Below are positions 1 through 12,124 of a stretch of DNA of 64,000 bases, in pieces. The notes under the pieces were generated by a model that ran no database searches, was not told the origin of the DNA, and was given only the letters and a program-made list of their open reading frames with translations. The DNA is from Paguma larvata (taxonomy: Eukaryota > Chordata > Mammalia > Carnivora > Viverridae), in the NCBI GenBank assembly GCA_030068075.1, contig CM057826.1, forward strand, positions 64,205,312 to 64,269,311, read 5' to 3'. The position numbers and the translations under genes were made by a program. Positions within the stretch are counted from its first letter, which is position 1. Each line of letters starts with the position of its first letter.

Positions 1-135
1 ACGTGATGTAGTGGAACGGATAACTGCCTTTGGAGTGACAACACAAGCCTGAGTCCTGCATGTTCAAGTCACTTAATTTTTCTGAATGTTGAGAAGAATA
101 ATGCACCTCCCAACTCTCAAGATGGTTACAGTACT
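1..135 (+). repeat. MIR-like SINE remnant
   Basis: Diverged MIR core and 3' part: 'ctgagtcctgcatgttcaag' followed by 'cacttaatttttctgaatg' resembles the MIR segment around the conserved 'gttcgaatcc' and 'cttaacctctctg' blocks. The left end may run off the window. Confidence 0.4.
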
Positions 136-788
136 AAATTAGAGAAAACGTGAAGGCTCTTTGTAGATTATAAAGTGTGAAATGTGTAGAAAGCCTTTCA
201 TGTTGAAACTAGGATGGAGGAAAATACTGCCAGTGATACTTTTTTTAAAAGGTGGAGTAGGAAGCAGTCTGGAGGATAGAGGAGACAAAATCAAATAAAC
301 TCCAGACTCTTGAAGACCTCTGGAGACTTTTGAAGATGAGTTTAATTGATATCGAAAGCAGTAATAAGGAGAAATGTGATATCCCAATATTACTTATAGT
401 TTTAAAATGAACAGTTATTATGTCTTAAGTTAATCTTAACACTTGGAACTCCTTCACAAATTTGTCTTTCATCAGCATTATATGGAGGTTTTTTAGAATA
501 TGGAATTCAGCATGGCGTTGAGAATGAGGATGTTGGATCTTCTGCCCTGCGACTTCAGAGGTCAGAGGAGGAAAACATGTAGCCTGGAGATTGAGCCAGC
601 ATGAGAATATCCTCTTCCTCCAGTGAGCTCTTCTTCTGCTTCCCCAAAGACAGTAAAAACAGTCAGATGGTAGCTTCCCAACGTCTTGACCTTCCACACA
701 CTCTTAGTCACTTCTTACCCATCCTTCCTTCCCCTCTCACAATAGAAGAGCCCCAATGCCTGTGACCTGGATCTTCTCACATCTTTTT

Positions 789-814
789 ATTTACTTACTT
801 ACTTACTTATGTAT

Positions 815-857
<43 letters not shown>

Positions 858-868
858 TTATTATTTTT
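789..868. repeat. (ATTT)n microsatellite
   Basis: Tetranucleotide run that starts as (TTAC)n for about four units and continues as an almost perfect (TTTA)n to 868, then runs into T-rich sequence. It creates a spurious FIYLF-repeat ORF that is not a gene. Confidence 0.95.
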
Positions 869-1734
869 TTTTATCACTAGCCCTAGCCCTCTCCCTCCTT
901 TTTCCCTCCTTTCCTTCAGGGTTTGGGCATGCTCAAGTGTCTACCATTTAAAACTGTACTTCCTCCACTCCCGTGCCCTCATCTATCTACGGCCATATTG
1001 ACTCTCCCTGTGTCCTACCTAACCTCTGGGAAGCGTTGTCTAAATTCATTGTCTCCACTTCTCAAATCCTGTTTATTCCTAAGCTTCTCACAGTTCAACT
1101 TTGATAGTTATGATGGCACTGGAACTGTCCTTAGGGTTTCTCGTTGCTAAATCCAAGTGATACTTTCAACCCTTATCTTTCTTGACCTTATGGTTGCATT
1201 GACCCTAATGACTCACTCCTTGAAATCTCATTTTGCTCTTATGACAATACATTCTCCTGTTTTCTCCTTTTCAAGTTTTCTTCTGGTTATTCCTATTCAG
1301 TATTGATGATCACTCTGCCTTTGCCCCTTCCTAAAAATGTTGATATGATTTTGTTAATGATTTTCTAACACTCTAACTGGATACAGGCTCACTCATTTAA
1401 TGCTATTACTTCTGGCACTATTTGTCTCTGAAATAACTTCATTAAAAAATATAAACTAAACTATGTATATATTTGTATGCTTCCCACTCCCCCCAAATAC
1501 TCTATTACTGAGCGAAAATGATCCCTATCCATTGAGCACTAGCAGGCAGGCTCTGCCATAAGTAAATGGTGTTCTTTGCATCTTGATTTACTATATTTTG
1601 CAGTGTGAGATTTCGCTTTCTGTAACTCTATGTTCTGACAAGTACCCATATTGACCTATAAGATGTGTAAGCAATATGAGTCCTGTTTGTTGCAAAAAAA
1701 AAAAAAGAAATTTGGTCATGCTGGATTATTACAA

Positions 1735-1968
1735 ATTGAAACTTTTATAGCCCAAGACAGGGAAACCACCTAAGTGTCTATTAATGGATGAATGGGGTAA
1801 AGATGTGAGATTATATATATATAGTTATATATAGATATGTATGTGTGTGTGTATATATGTCCGTATAGCTATATATAACTGTGTAGTTATATATAGGTTA
1901 TATAATATGTATATAAAATAGAATATTATATAGCCATAAAAATAAGGAAGTCCTGTTTATGACAATAT
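1735..1968 (+). mobile_element. Old L1 3' fragment, left part (split by an LTR)
   Basis: Contains the mammalian L1 3' block 'aagtgtctattaatggatga' followed by 'gaatattatatagccataaa', the usual run-up to the L1 ORF2 end. The central 1810-1920 is an expanded TA-rich stretch. The element resumes at 2561 with 'aacatggcagaccttgactg', so the two parts were one L1M-type element. Confidence 0.75.
1810..1920. repeat. TA-rich low-complexity run
   Basis: Alternating TA/TATA/TGTG sequence within the old L1 fragment. Confidence 0.8.
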
Positions 1969-2560
1969 TGCAGTATTTTTTACCTCAATACCTGAGGTTT
2001 GTTGTCTCACAGCTTCGAGGAATAAAGAGGTAGAGACAAAATGAGCAGCAGGCAAAAGTTTATTAGAGAAAGGAAGAATAGTATGAAAGCTCACTTTACA
2101 GAGAGAGGACATTCAAAAGTGAATGCTCATGACAACAGGCGAGGGTCTTTGTTTTATAAGGTCTGGTCAACCCTCCTCCTCCCATTCCTCCTTATTCCTT
2201 CTCAGGTTCTACCCTTATTGGCTCGATAGCTCTAGGTGCTGAGCTGTCCGTTCCTGATTGGCTGTTTCCATTGTATGAAGGGTGATCTATGGTCATATCA
2301 TTCCTTGTGGGTCATATGTTTTATGGTCTACTGCTTATTTTTAATTAGGTCTTTAGTCCAGTTCCTGAGGGAAACCTAAGGGGGAGTAGGTGGTATCTGT
2401 TACATTCTTAAGGGGAACCTAATGCCCAAGGCGGTTTTGCTGTGGTCAGATACTCCCAGCATTGTTCTAAAATATGTCTCCCCCCACCCCCCGCCAGGGC
2501 CCTCACGTCCTCATCTTTCCCTCTCTGCCTACTGAATCCTATCTTTTCCTGTCAAATTTT
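1969..2560 (-). mobile_element. Solo LTR of an endogenous retrovirus, inserted in an L1
   Basis: About 590 bp interrupts an L1 whose two halves resume cleanly on either side. Read on the - strand it has the order of an LTR: CCAAT boxes (attgg on + near 2217 and 2256), a TATA-like box (cttataaaac, 2160-2151), an AATAAA signal about 90 nt further on (2064-2059), and a U5-like segment ending near 'aacctcagg'. The outer boundaries are approximate: 'tgacagg' on the - strand is a plausible start and 'actgca' a plausible end. No internal retroviral sequence is present, so this is a solo LTR left by recombination. The family (probably class I, ERV1-like) is not assigned. Confidence 0.7.
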
Positions 2561-2992
2561 AACATGGCAGACCTTGACTGCATTATGCCAAGTGAAATAA
2601 GATAAAGACAATTACTGTATGATCTTACTTATATGTGGAATCTAAAACACAGAAACAAAAACCAAGCTCATAGATACAGAGAACAGATTGGTGGTTTCCA
2701 GAGAGGTAGGGGAGTGGGATGGATGATGGTGGTCAAAAGGTAAAAACTTCCAGTTACGAGTTCTATGGATTAATGTACCGCATGGTGACTGTAGGTAACA
2801 ATATTGTATATTTGAAAGTTGCTAAGAGAGTGGTTCTTAAAAGTTCTTATCACAATTAAGGTGATGGTTGTTGACTTCTGTGATCATTTCACAATACGTA
2901 CATATATCAAATCATTATATTGTACACCTTAGATTAATACGATGTCATATGCTAATTATATCAGTAAAAATGGGAAGAAAAAAAAAAAACTT
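2561..2992 (+). mobile_element. Old L1 3' fragment, right part with poly(A)
   Basis: Continues the 1735-1968 element: 'gccaagtgaaataagataaa', 'tatgtggaatctaaaacaca', 'catggtgactgtaggtaaca', 'gttgctaagagagtgg' and 'attatattgtacacctt' are the consecutive blocks of an L1M 3' end. It finishes in an A-run at about 2980-2992. Confidence 0.85.
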
Positions 2993-3394
2993 GTACTATT
3001 TGAAACATCGTCAAGCATCCAGGGGGACTTAGAAGGTAAAGATCAAGAAGCAGAAGGGTTTTCTCCAGTAGCCCTTTGACTTTATAAAGGGCATCGTAAA
3101 CAGTACAGCAGCCTGGGAGGACTGTCCCCAACATGTCAACGATTCGTACCTTGAAAAAAAAACCCTTGAGAAACTATAGCTGGAGGCTTTTCAAGAGTCC
3201 AGGGGCCTGCAGTGGAATGCCAGAAACATCTTCATAAAGATCCTAACACTGACGCTCTCATTTTCCTGCTACTAAAAAAATGTCACTCTTCCTACCTAAT
3301 CTCATTTGCTCCATGGTTTAAATTACTATCTAAAGGCTCACATGAGCCTCAACTGTGTATTTCCAACTAGACCTCTCAAGAGGCTTTGTACTGT

Positions 3395-3640
3395 GTAAAG
3401 AATACAGGCTCTTTATGCAGACTGTCTAGATTCATATATATTCCACTAGTTGAGAGAGCCGTGTGACATTGGGTGAATCTTTTAACTTCTCTGTGCATCA
3501 GTATCCCAGTTTATAAAGTGGTGACATTAATAGTACCAACTTCAAAGGGTGATAGTGAGGATTAAAGGAGTTTGTAAAAAACACCCAGCCTGATGCTTTA
3601 AACTGTGTAATAAGTGCAACAGAAGTGTTAGCTCTTACTC
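3395..3640 (+). repeat. MIR SINE
   Basis: Nearly full-length diverged MIR: 'gaatacaggctctttatgca', 'gtgtgacattgggtgaatct', 'taacttctctgtgcatcagt', 'gtgaggattaaaggag' follow MIR order. Confidence 0.75.
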
Positions 3641-5281
3641 TGCACTCGGGTGTCTCTCATCTGGCACCCACAAATGCAACATGTACGCAACTGAAGTCAT
3701 CATCTCACCCTCCAGACGTGTTCTTACTAAAAAAATTTTCTTGACAGTAGTGATTTTCTAGAGTTTTTAAAAAAACTATGTGCTTGTGTTGAGAATTTTA
3801 GGTTGAGAATAAAAATTGTATCATAAGTATAAATAGATGCAAGTATTGGGGTTATAAATATTGACATCGTAAAATCTATCACTTACTCTTAAGTGTATCC
3901 ACTGAATCTACATATCCTAACAATTTTGTACTCAGTAACCTTAAAAAATAGATGTGCACAAGCTCTTCATTAAAAGTCAGAAAATTTTCTTTACTCCTTT
4001 TATCTCCTTAAACTTGCATTCTATTTCACTTTCTTTAGAATTTTTTCCCTATATTTGTATTAATAAAATATATTTATCCACATTAATATCATACATATAA
4101 TTGAAATTTTAAAACTTCACTTCATGAGACCTTAAGGCTACAGTTGTTACTGAGCCATAAGAGCAGTTATTATTACCACGGTTATCCTTATATAATTAAT
4201 AGCAAAATATGTATTCTAATAATTACTAAAAATGTGAACACTTATTGGAAATGCATCTCTTAATGTAATGGATGGGGCCTTTTCTTCTTAATTAGTCCAT
4301 GTACCCGTCCCACTCCCTGGATGATTATAATATATTCCTGGAGTGAGATGGTGCTCAGTAACAATTTAATTTTTTTATTTTGATTTTTTATAGATATGAG
4401 CCCTGAGTAACCTTGTGTACTATGGAAGGAAGATAGAAGAGGAAGGAATTATATTCGATTCCTTTAATTTCTTGAACTCCTGAATTCTATGCCAAAAATC
4501 ACATGATGATCTATAGTCGAAAATTATTTTTATTAATCTAGTACCTCATATGCAGTGTCCTCAATAAATCTGCTCTTAGGTTCATGACAGCAGTGATTTC
4601 TCAGACCACTCATTGGGTTCTCTTTCAATTTAGTTGAAAGCAATGAATTCAGAACCACTTGACTTAGAAACAATTTGTTAATCATTATAGTAATTCAGTT
4701 TCACAATTTCTGGGAAGCGTATTAACAATATTTTACTGCGATTTATCGAAAGAGTGTTAATTTATGTTTTTGCCTCTCTTTTACTTGCAGGCACCAGATT
4801 TCATCCAATTTAGTTGGAAAGGACTAGGAAAATTAAAAATCGTTAATTTTAATGTACATTTGCCAATGCAAAATTTTTGATAAAATGCTTTTATCTAATT
4901 ATGCCCTGTATATTTTCATCAGAGTCTTGGAGCTGCACATTTAGTTCATTCAGTTTATGGAAACTATCCAACATAAAACTCTTTGACAAAGCCAATCATT
5001 GCCAAACTACCCAGCCAAATGAGTATGCTTTCTGTCATTTGTCATTTTAATAAAAATGTTAACATGTGTTCTATGAGAAGTGTTTCACTTTTGAATTTTA
5101 TTTGTGACTGATATACAAGACACGGTGTTTTGTCACTTCGGTGAGCGAGGCCTACGAGACTTTGATTTCTTTTATTCTTATGGGGATCTTCTTCATGAGC
5201 CGTGCATAATAGTTGGAATATAGAAGATGGAAGTTTTCAGATAATTAAACAAAAATCATCATTTCTCTGCTGCCCCCCCCC

Positions 5282-5491
5282 TTTTTTTTTTTTTTGCTGT
5301 TTATTTTTGACAGACAGAGAGAGAGCATGAGTGGGGAAGGGCAGAGAGAGGGAAACACAGAATCCGAAACAGGCTCCAGGCTGTGACTGTCAGCACAGAG
5401 CCCCATGCAGGGCTCAAACTCGGACCGATCTGTGAGACCATGACCTGAGCCAAAGTCGATAGCTTAACCAACTGAGCCACCCTGACACCCC
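5282..5491 (-). mobile_element. CAN-SINE (tRNA-Lys SINE)
   Basis: Starts with a T-run (the A-tail on the other strand) followed by the GA-rich block (reverse of the CT-rich tail) and 'gcaggctcaaactcgg'-like B-box region, ending in 'gagccaccctgacacccc', the inverted tRNA head. Flanks share 'tgctgcccc', a likely target duplication. Confidence 0.9.
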
Positions 5492-6355
5492 ATGCTGCCC
5501 CCTATTCTGTATCTGACATCCAAGCAACTCAACTATTGGCCAAAATACCATGCTTCTATCAACTTGCCTAGTCCTTACCTAAATATGTAGGGAAAGACAT
5601 AATTAATGGTGTCTTTATTAAAGGCGGCTTTGCTAATACTGTTATTTAAATATGTTGCTTTATTCCTGGGATTTTTCACACCCTGAGGCAAGGCGCCATA
5701 CAGAGATTGAAATGGGTAAGAAGTGTGTTTCTACCTTATATTGGAAGGGGGGGGACAGCGCTAGGGGAGCGCAGTGGAAAGAACAGGCATGGCACCTCAG
5801 TCTCAGGGTGTTCTTTGGTCAGTTCCAGGCAGGAGTGTAGGTGGAAGCTGAGGATCTGGGCAGTCAGCCTCTGACAAACAGCTACCTGTTGCCTGTGTGC
5901 CCTTTGGGAAATCCTCATGTGCATATCTCAGAGGGGCCTGCGTCGATACCTTAATGAACGCCCCACCATCCTCACTGTTCAGAATGGGGTCATTCCTCAC
6001 TCCATCATCTCTCCCTCCCCTCATGACTAACCAGTCCCCTTCCCAGGGTACTTTGGGGAGTGAAAAGGGTGACTGTGACCCCAGCGCTGGGATAGCTATA
6101 GTGAACAGAATTGATGGTCACCTCTTAACCTCTCTAGAATCGATCTCCATCTCTGAATTCTAGTTTAGGTCAACACGTGAGCTTGCATTTCCATAAAAGC
6201 TTTCCTACCCGGCTTCCTGTCTTTGCTCATGCCGCTTTGCAGTGTTTGCCCCACTGCAGATGCAGTTTTCTTCCAGAACATCAACTTTATTGATGTTTCT
6301 CCTCTGTGGCTTAAAATTATCTAAGGGTTCCTAAGGGAAAATTCAGGAATTTCTT

Positions 6356-6529
6356 TTTCTTTTTTTGAATGATTTATTGTCAGTTTGGTTTCCATACAAC
6401 ACCCGGTGCTCATCCCAACAAGTGCCCTCCTCTGCGGCCATCACCCACTCTCTCACCTCCCACACCCCCGTCTCCCCTCAGTTTGTTCTTAGTCTTTGAG
6501 AGTTTCTTATGTTATGTCTTCCTCTCTGT
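6356..6529 (-). mobile_element. 5'-truncated young L1 (3' UTR only)
   Basis: A T-rich start then 'tttggtttccatacaacacc', 'ggtgctcatcccaacaagtg' and 'cagtttgttcttagtctttg', which is the felid-type L1 3' UTR read in reverse. It is flanked by an exact 10-bp duplication 'ggaatttctt' at 6346-6355 and 6530-6539, so it is a complete short insertion of about 175 bp. Confidence 0.85.
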
Positions 6530-8127
6530 GGAATTTCTTAACATGGGTTACAAGATATGTGGCCCTTGCTTGCTCTTGAGCCGCATCTGTTGTGGTGCAG
6601 TTCTTTTCTCCACCCACCCACTCATCCTGCACCCACGCCGTAGTCCTGGTGGGGGCACCTACGACACAGCTGCACAGAACTGCCTGCTGCTCTCACCTGT
6701 GTGTCCCAGAGTGGAGCGAGCGCTTCCCCTGCCTGAACCGTGTACCTGTGCTCTTCCATTCCTCATTTTACCTGATTAAGTCCCACTCTTCCTTACCACA
6801 GCAGTCGAGATGTCTCTGATGTTACCCTTCTTCCCGAAGCTTTCCCTTACTTTCCAGAAATGTCTTAGGCTTACTCCTGCCTCAAATACTGCATCGTTTT
6901 TGCCTGTTCAATAATATCCCCCACTTGATGGGATATTCCTTGAAAGGGATTATGTGCTATGCTTCACTCTGTTAGCACCTTTTGTCCCTGGCACCTGAGT
7001 GATCTGTAATAGTCGTGAGCAAAGGAACTCTGACCTAGACAAGTGGGCAGTCCACACAGGGATGAGGTCGTGGTGAGTACATTCCCCTGCCTTGCCTTTC
7101 TGTGTCTGTTTGCTGTCTCCTTGGTCCGCTGTCCTTCGAATGTATTGCCTCACTTCTTTTATGAGAGGCTTTTCCTGTTGTTCATTTTGACATGATTTCA
7201 TCAGTATTTAAAAAAAAAGGCTTTACAAAATGTTAGGAAGTCAGGTGGGAAATGCATAGGATTGTAAGGAATTATAGGTGTGTGATATTAGTGTGCTGGC
7301 AGCTACTGCGTGCTATTTAGAATATTCTCTAGTAATAGGTCATGTGGTAGAAGGGATGAGAATCTGAGTTCAGGTAATGTCATCAGTAGCTGTATGGTTG
7401 TGGATCCCATAATTAAAAAAAAGTGCTCCTAATAAATACTATTTTTTATAAAACAGTAGCTTTTTCTGTTTATAGCTGGTGAACAGTTTCTATTTAGAAG
7501 GGAAGAGATGTTTCTCTGGAGTTATTTTCTGTTTAGAGTGGGTCTGATCTCTTCTGAGCACAGTCATGTGACGCATCATGAGAATTCCGGAGCCGACATG
7601 CCTGAAAGAAGCGTGGGAATTGGGGAGACGGAGCCGACCAAACCGCCAGCTGCTCCGTGTGTGCATGCTTTCTTCCCCACAGCACCTGGGGAGAAGCAGA
7701 GCACGCTTTGATTGCTTTTCAGTTTCTTTGTTGTGTGTGTTGATGTTGACATGGTTTCAGAAATGCTTTCGAAAGACCTAGCTTTGCCTAGAGTCCACTT
7801 CGTGGTGTATCTTGAACTTCATTTTTATTCTCTTCCTTTTTTTTCCATCCTTCTCTGTCTTAGATGGTCGATCATAATAGGCACAATCCATGGGTCACGT
7901 ATACTAAAATATTTTCTCCTGTAGCTTTCGTAAATTTGTTGTTTTTCAGGGTTAGAGAGATGGGGAATTGAATTGAATTCTGTCTTGCATAGAAACTTGT
8001 TTCTTCATTAATGGCCCCCAGTGCCCCTTTTCATCAAAAAATAGATGAAAAAAAAGGAACAGGTGAAAATGACAAGGGTATGAAATACGTTAAAACAAAA
8101 CTATCAAGAACGATAGATAGGAAACTC

Positions 8128-8128
<1 letters not shown>

Positions 8129-8166
<38 letters not shown>

Positions 8167-8174
8167 CGCGCGCG
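8129..8174. repeat. (GT)n followed by (GC)n
   Basis: About 35 nt of alternating GT runs directly into 'cagcgcgcgcg'. Alternating purine-pyrimidine throughout. Confidence 0.95.
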
Positions 8175-8873
8175 TATGCCCCCCACATAGGCTTGTATAT
8201 AAAATAAAGTATGTGGACATGTTAAGTGGTTTTGTCAATGAAAACAGGCTTTCTGTGACCCACATCTTCTTAGCTGTGTAAGGGTGTGACAGGAATATTG
8301 CTGATTTCTTTACTAAGAACATTTTATTAGGTTAGACTGTTCTTCTCCCTGGTTAAATCAAAATGAACTATACATGATGGAATTTCAGACAGTTGATTGA
8401 TTGGCTAATGAAAAAGCAGTGGTTTTAGAGTTAATGATTCTAGACGTTTTCTTGATTATCATTGGAAGCTAGTTTTTTTTTTTAATTTAGAGTTTTGATG
8501 CAAATCAGTGATAAGTTGACCTTGATTTGACTTTATTCTGAATTTTAAAAGGATTTTCTCTGTGAATATAAAAAGATTTGATTGGGATATGCCAGTAGCC
8601 TACTTGAGAAGATATATTTTATATATTGTTTCATATATTATTTTGTCTTAAATTTTATGAAATTTCAAATGTATTGCGTGCTCTAAAAGCTAAGGTGACT
8701 AGTTTGTCTACCTTTCGTGTGACCAAGTCCAGTAAAAGAGGTGCTCCAGCAATTGTTCAAAGTTGAATCGGTGCTTGTGGGAGAGGTGGAAGGCAAGACT
8801 TAGCTGTTTTCCCTTTTGGACCATGTATTTTTCTATGAAAGTCACTTTTTGAGTTAACAAAAATAGGCCCTTT

Positions 8874-9087
8874 TTAAAAAATTTTTTAAATGGTTATTTT
8901 ATTTTTGAGAGAGAGACACACACAGAACATGAGCAGGGGAGAAAGAGAGGGAGACACAGAATCCGAAGCAGGCTCCAGGCTCTGAGCTGTCAGCAGAGCC
9001 CAATGAGGGGCTTGAACCTATGAACCGTGAGATCATGACCTGAGCCGAAGTCAGATGCTTAACCGACTAAGCCACCCAGGTGCCCCC
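8874..9087 (-). mobile_element. CAN-SINE with intact target duplication
   Basis: Inverted felid-type SINE: GA-rich block, 'ccgaagcaggctccaggctc', 'tgacctgagccgaagtcaga' and head 'ctaagccacccaggtgcccc'. Flanked by 'caaaaataggccctt' at about 8859-8873 and 9088-9102. Confidence 0.95.
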
Positions 9088-9146
9088 CAAAAATAGGCCC
9101 TTTAAAAGCTGAAGAGCTTAGTGTTTTTTTCTTATAAGATACCCAT

Positions 9147-9309
9147 GGGGCGCCTGGGTGGCCCAGTCGGTTAAGCATCTGACTCTTGATTTCTGCTCAG
9201 ATCATGATCTTGCAGTTCGTGAGTTCAATCCCCACATTGGACTCTGCACTGACTGCCCTGGGATTCTCTTTCTCTCTCTGTCTCCTCCCCTCTCCTCTCC
9301 CTTTCCCCC

Positions 9310-9350
<41 letters not shown>

Positions 9351-9371
9351 ATACATACATTTTAAAAAACT
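9147..9371 (+). mobile_element. CAN-SINE, long CT tail
   Basis: Head 'ggggcgcctgggtggcccag', tRNA B box in 'tgagttcaatcccc', then a (CT)n run 9312-9347 and an A-rich end. It lies 59 bp from an oppositely oriented copy at 8874-9087. Confidence 0.95.
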
Positions 9372-9479
9372 TAAATATTTCCATCAATTTTTGGAGCTGC
9401 AGGATATTTTACAGAGGATTTTTATTGAGGACATTTTTTTGTTGAAAATTCTTTAGTGTTCTATTCTTATTCTCATCAG

Positions 9480-10150
9480 CACCCCTGGTCTGGGACTGTG
9501 AGGAAAGAAGAGCATTCTGCTATTTCTCATCTCCGTGTCAATCATGCAGTAGATATTTACTGGGTCACCACTGTGTCTCGGGAACTAGGGTGCAGCAGTC
9601 AGCGCGAACAAAGGTCCCCAGTGTCAGACTTTATATTCCACAGACCATACATATATGTTCAAATATCAGCTAGTGAGGGGTGCTTTGGAGAAGGTGTGCC
9701 AAAGTGACTGGGGTGCCATTTCTTTTAGGTGGTCAGAAAAAGCATCTCTGAGATGACACTTAAACTGAGATTTGAATGGCAAGAAGGGAAGGCCCTGGCG
9801 GGCAGAAGGAGCCAGCTGGACAGAGGCCCTAAGGCAGGGACAGATATGAGGTGTTGCAGAACTGGAAGAAGACCAGTGATGCTAGATCATAGCAAGAAAG
9901 AGGCTGTTGAAGTGGGATTGGTAGGTAGCATCCACATCGCGCAGGGCCCAGCAGCCTGGGGTAGGCCACATAGATGATACTGTTAAGAATTTCAAGCCTG
10001 AAAGTGATAGGATCTGATTGAGGAGCTGGGTTTTGGGAGAGGTGGGGGGAGTCGGTAGTTTATATTGGATAGGTGAAGCTTAAGATGCTCAGTGGACATC
10101 CAAGAAGAGACGTTAGGTGAATAGTTGGGGCTCCTGAAAGGCTAGAGTCA
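9480..10150 (-). repeat. L2 LINE 3' end and ORF2 C-terminus remnant
   Basis: Diverged L2 read in reverse: 'agatatttactgggtcacca', 'gacagaggccctaaggcagg', 'tttcaagcctgaaagtgata' and 'gatctgattg' follow the order of the L2 ORF2 end and 3' UTR. Boundaries are uncertain. Confidence 0.6.
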
Positions 10151-10807
10151 CATTCAGGAGTCCCTAGGTTTTTAAAGTCATGAGATTTTCGGGTTTTTAA
10201 GGTCATTAGGGGGAAATAGACTATAAATGCAGAGTGAAAAGGGCAAGGCTGCCCTGTGCAGCTGTGCTCGATGTGTCAGTTGGGCACAACTGTGCAGTGA
10301 CGCTGAGCAGGAAGTCTACATCGTACTTACTTCATAACCCCTGGGGTTGGCTTGGCTCCTCTGTGCCAAGTAACATGCTAGTTAAACCTACGAGTTTGTG
10401 TTCGGTTACTAGAACAGAGTTTAAACAAACCCTGGCTTAACCACCTGTGTACTTTACTACAGTTTCAGAGTATGTCAGATTTAAGATTTTATTTCAAGAT
10501 GAAATGATCCTATAGTCTGAACAGTGATGCCTTACTTACCCAGTTGCTAGGAATGTGTAGGGAGCAACTCCGGTTATCTGAAATGTTGGCAGAATTTGCT
10601 AAGAAAGAATGAGTGTCTCCTGGGTCGCACAAAATTGATGTCTTATAGCCCACTCACAGGATGCAGCCCTTCTCTCGTAGGGTCAGTCAGCCCTGAGACT
10701 TTGTTTATTTTCATTTTAGGAAATTGGAAAGAAAGAGAGAGTAGATTTTACCATTTGATGGGAAGAACGTCAGCCAGTTTGCAGACAGGGTTTAAAACAG
10801 GAGTCTA

Positions 10808-11022
10808 GGGGCACCCGGGTGGCTTAGTTTGGTTAAGCATCTGACTTTGGCTCAGGTGATGATCTTGCAGTCTTTGGGTTCGAGTCCCACGTCAGGCTCT
10901 GTGCTGACAACTCAAATCCGAAGAATACTTCGAATTCTGTGTCTTCTCTCTCTCTGCCCCTCCTCTGCTTGCTCTCTGCCTCTGTTTCTGTCTTTCGAAA
11001 TAAATAAACATTAAAAAAAAAA
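10808..11022 (+). mobile_element. CAN-SINE with target duplication
   Basis: Head 'ggggcacccgggtggcttag', B box 'gggttcgagtccc', CT-rich tail and 'aaataaataaacattaaaa'. Flanked by a 16-bp duplication starting 'tttaaaacaggag' at 10791-10806 and, with one mismatch, at 11023-11038. Confidence 0.95.
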
Positions 11023-12124
11023 TTTAAAACAGGACTCTGTCTCCTGGCCAAAAGTATTTGTATTCTTCCTACATGTAAAATTCACCTGTCCTCCCAAGGT
11101 CTCCCCAAATCTCATTTATTGTGAGATTTGGAGGTCATACTTGAGGTCCACATTCTTATCAAATCAGACTCTGGTATTGTTCTTCAAGTTAAACCCCTTA
11201 AGTATGGTTCCTCTCAATCTGAAGACCTGTGAATTAAAGGGGTAAGAAAGATAAATCCATACACTCCCACACTACTATTCAATAAATAGAGTAGGATAAC
11301 TGGAAAGAAACTTCCATTTAGAATGGGCAGGCGGAGGGGGAGACATAGCAGTCACCCATCCATAACAGTCCCGAAATCCAGCCAGGCACATGTAGGCTTT
11401 TCTTGAATTAGAGCTTGGTCTTACTGCCTAGGAGTGTTCACATGATGATTGGCTTGGCTGGGCTTTTGGTTCTGTTCTCTCAGTTTTCCGTCCCTTTCTG
11501 TGAAAAGTAGTGCGTGTTAGCAGCTAAGTAATGTTCTCAGCCTGTTTTTGCCTGTCGAGGATTGGGGGTCCAAAAGCCTCTTTTCAGTGTGTAGTATCTC
11601 TGTCCCTTTTAGTTGAGGCCGAACTAATTCTTTTAAAAAAACACTGTGTATTTCTTATTAATCAATTTATAATCAACTCTTTTAGACAAAGGCAATACCT
11701 ACAAACCACTTTGAAATAAGCTCTTCTATACCTAAAATTCCTTGTGAGGCTTTTGGGGAAGAGTGCCCTTAACATTCCTAGTGGACTTTTTGCTAGTTTG
11801 AAACAGTCGTATTTGATCTCTTTGAGAACTTAATAAAATTTTAGTTAAAACCATGGTTTCCTGATAGCACTCTGGATTCAGTCTTTGCCCAGAAGCCATT
11901 TCTTAATTGTAGCACACTGTTTACCTTCTGATAAAGCTAAGGATGAGAGAGTTTTATTTTCAAACCCAGTAAGACCTGGCCTCTTTATATTTAACAGTTC
12001 CTTTTCAGCTTATCTCTCTGCTCTTGGATTTCGGTGGAGGCAGCACGGGAGAAGCCAGTCTGTACTTTGAACAGTCTGCCTCCATATCCCCTTATCTGGA
12101 TCATCCAACTCATTAGGGACATCT

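Noticed and set aside
756..1001. 81-codon frame with FIYLFIYLF repeats resembling a membrane protein
   Set aside because: Produced by the (ATTT)n microsatellite.
2041..2229. 62-codon frame inside the LTR
   Set aside because: It lies antisense to the LTR's own signals and has no likeness to a protein.
9158..9445. Open frames beginning near MAQSVKHLTLD at many places (also 15468, 39607, 43344, 44573, 51789)
   Set aside because: These are translations of the CAN-SINE tRNA head, repeated at every copy.
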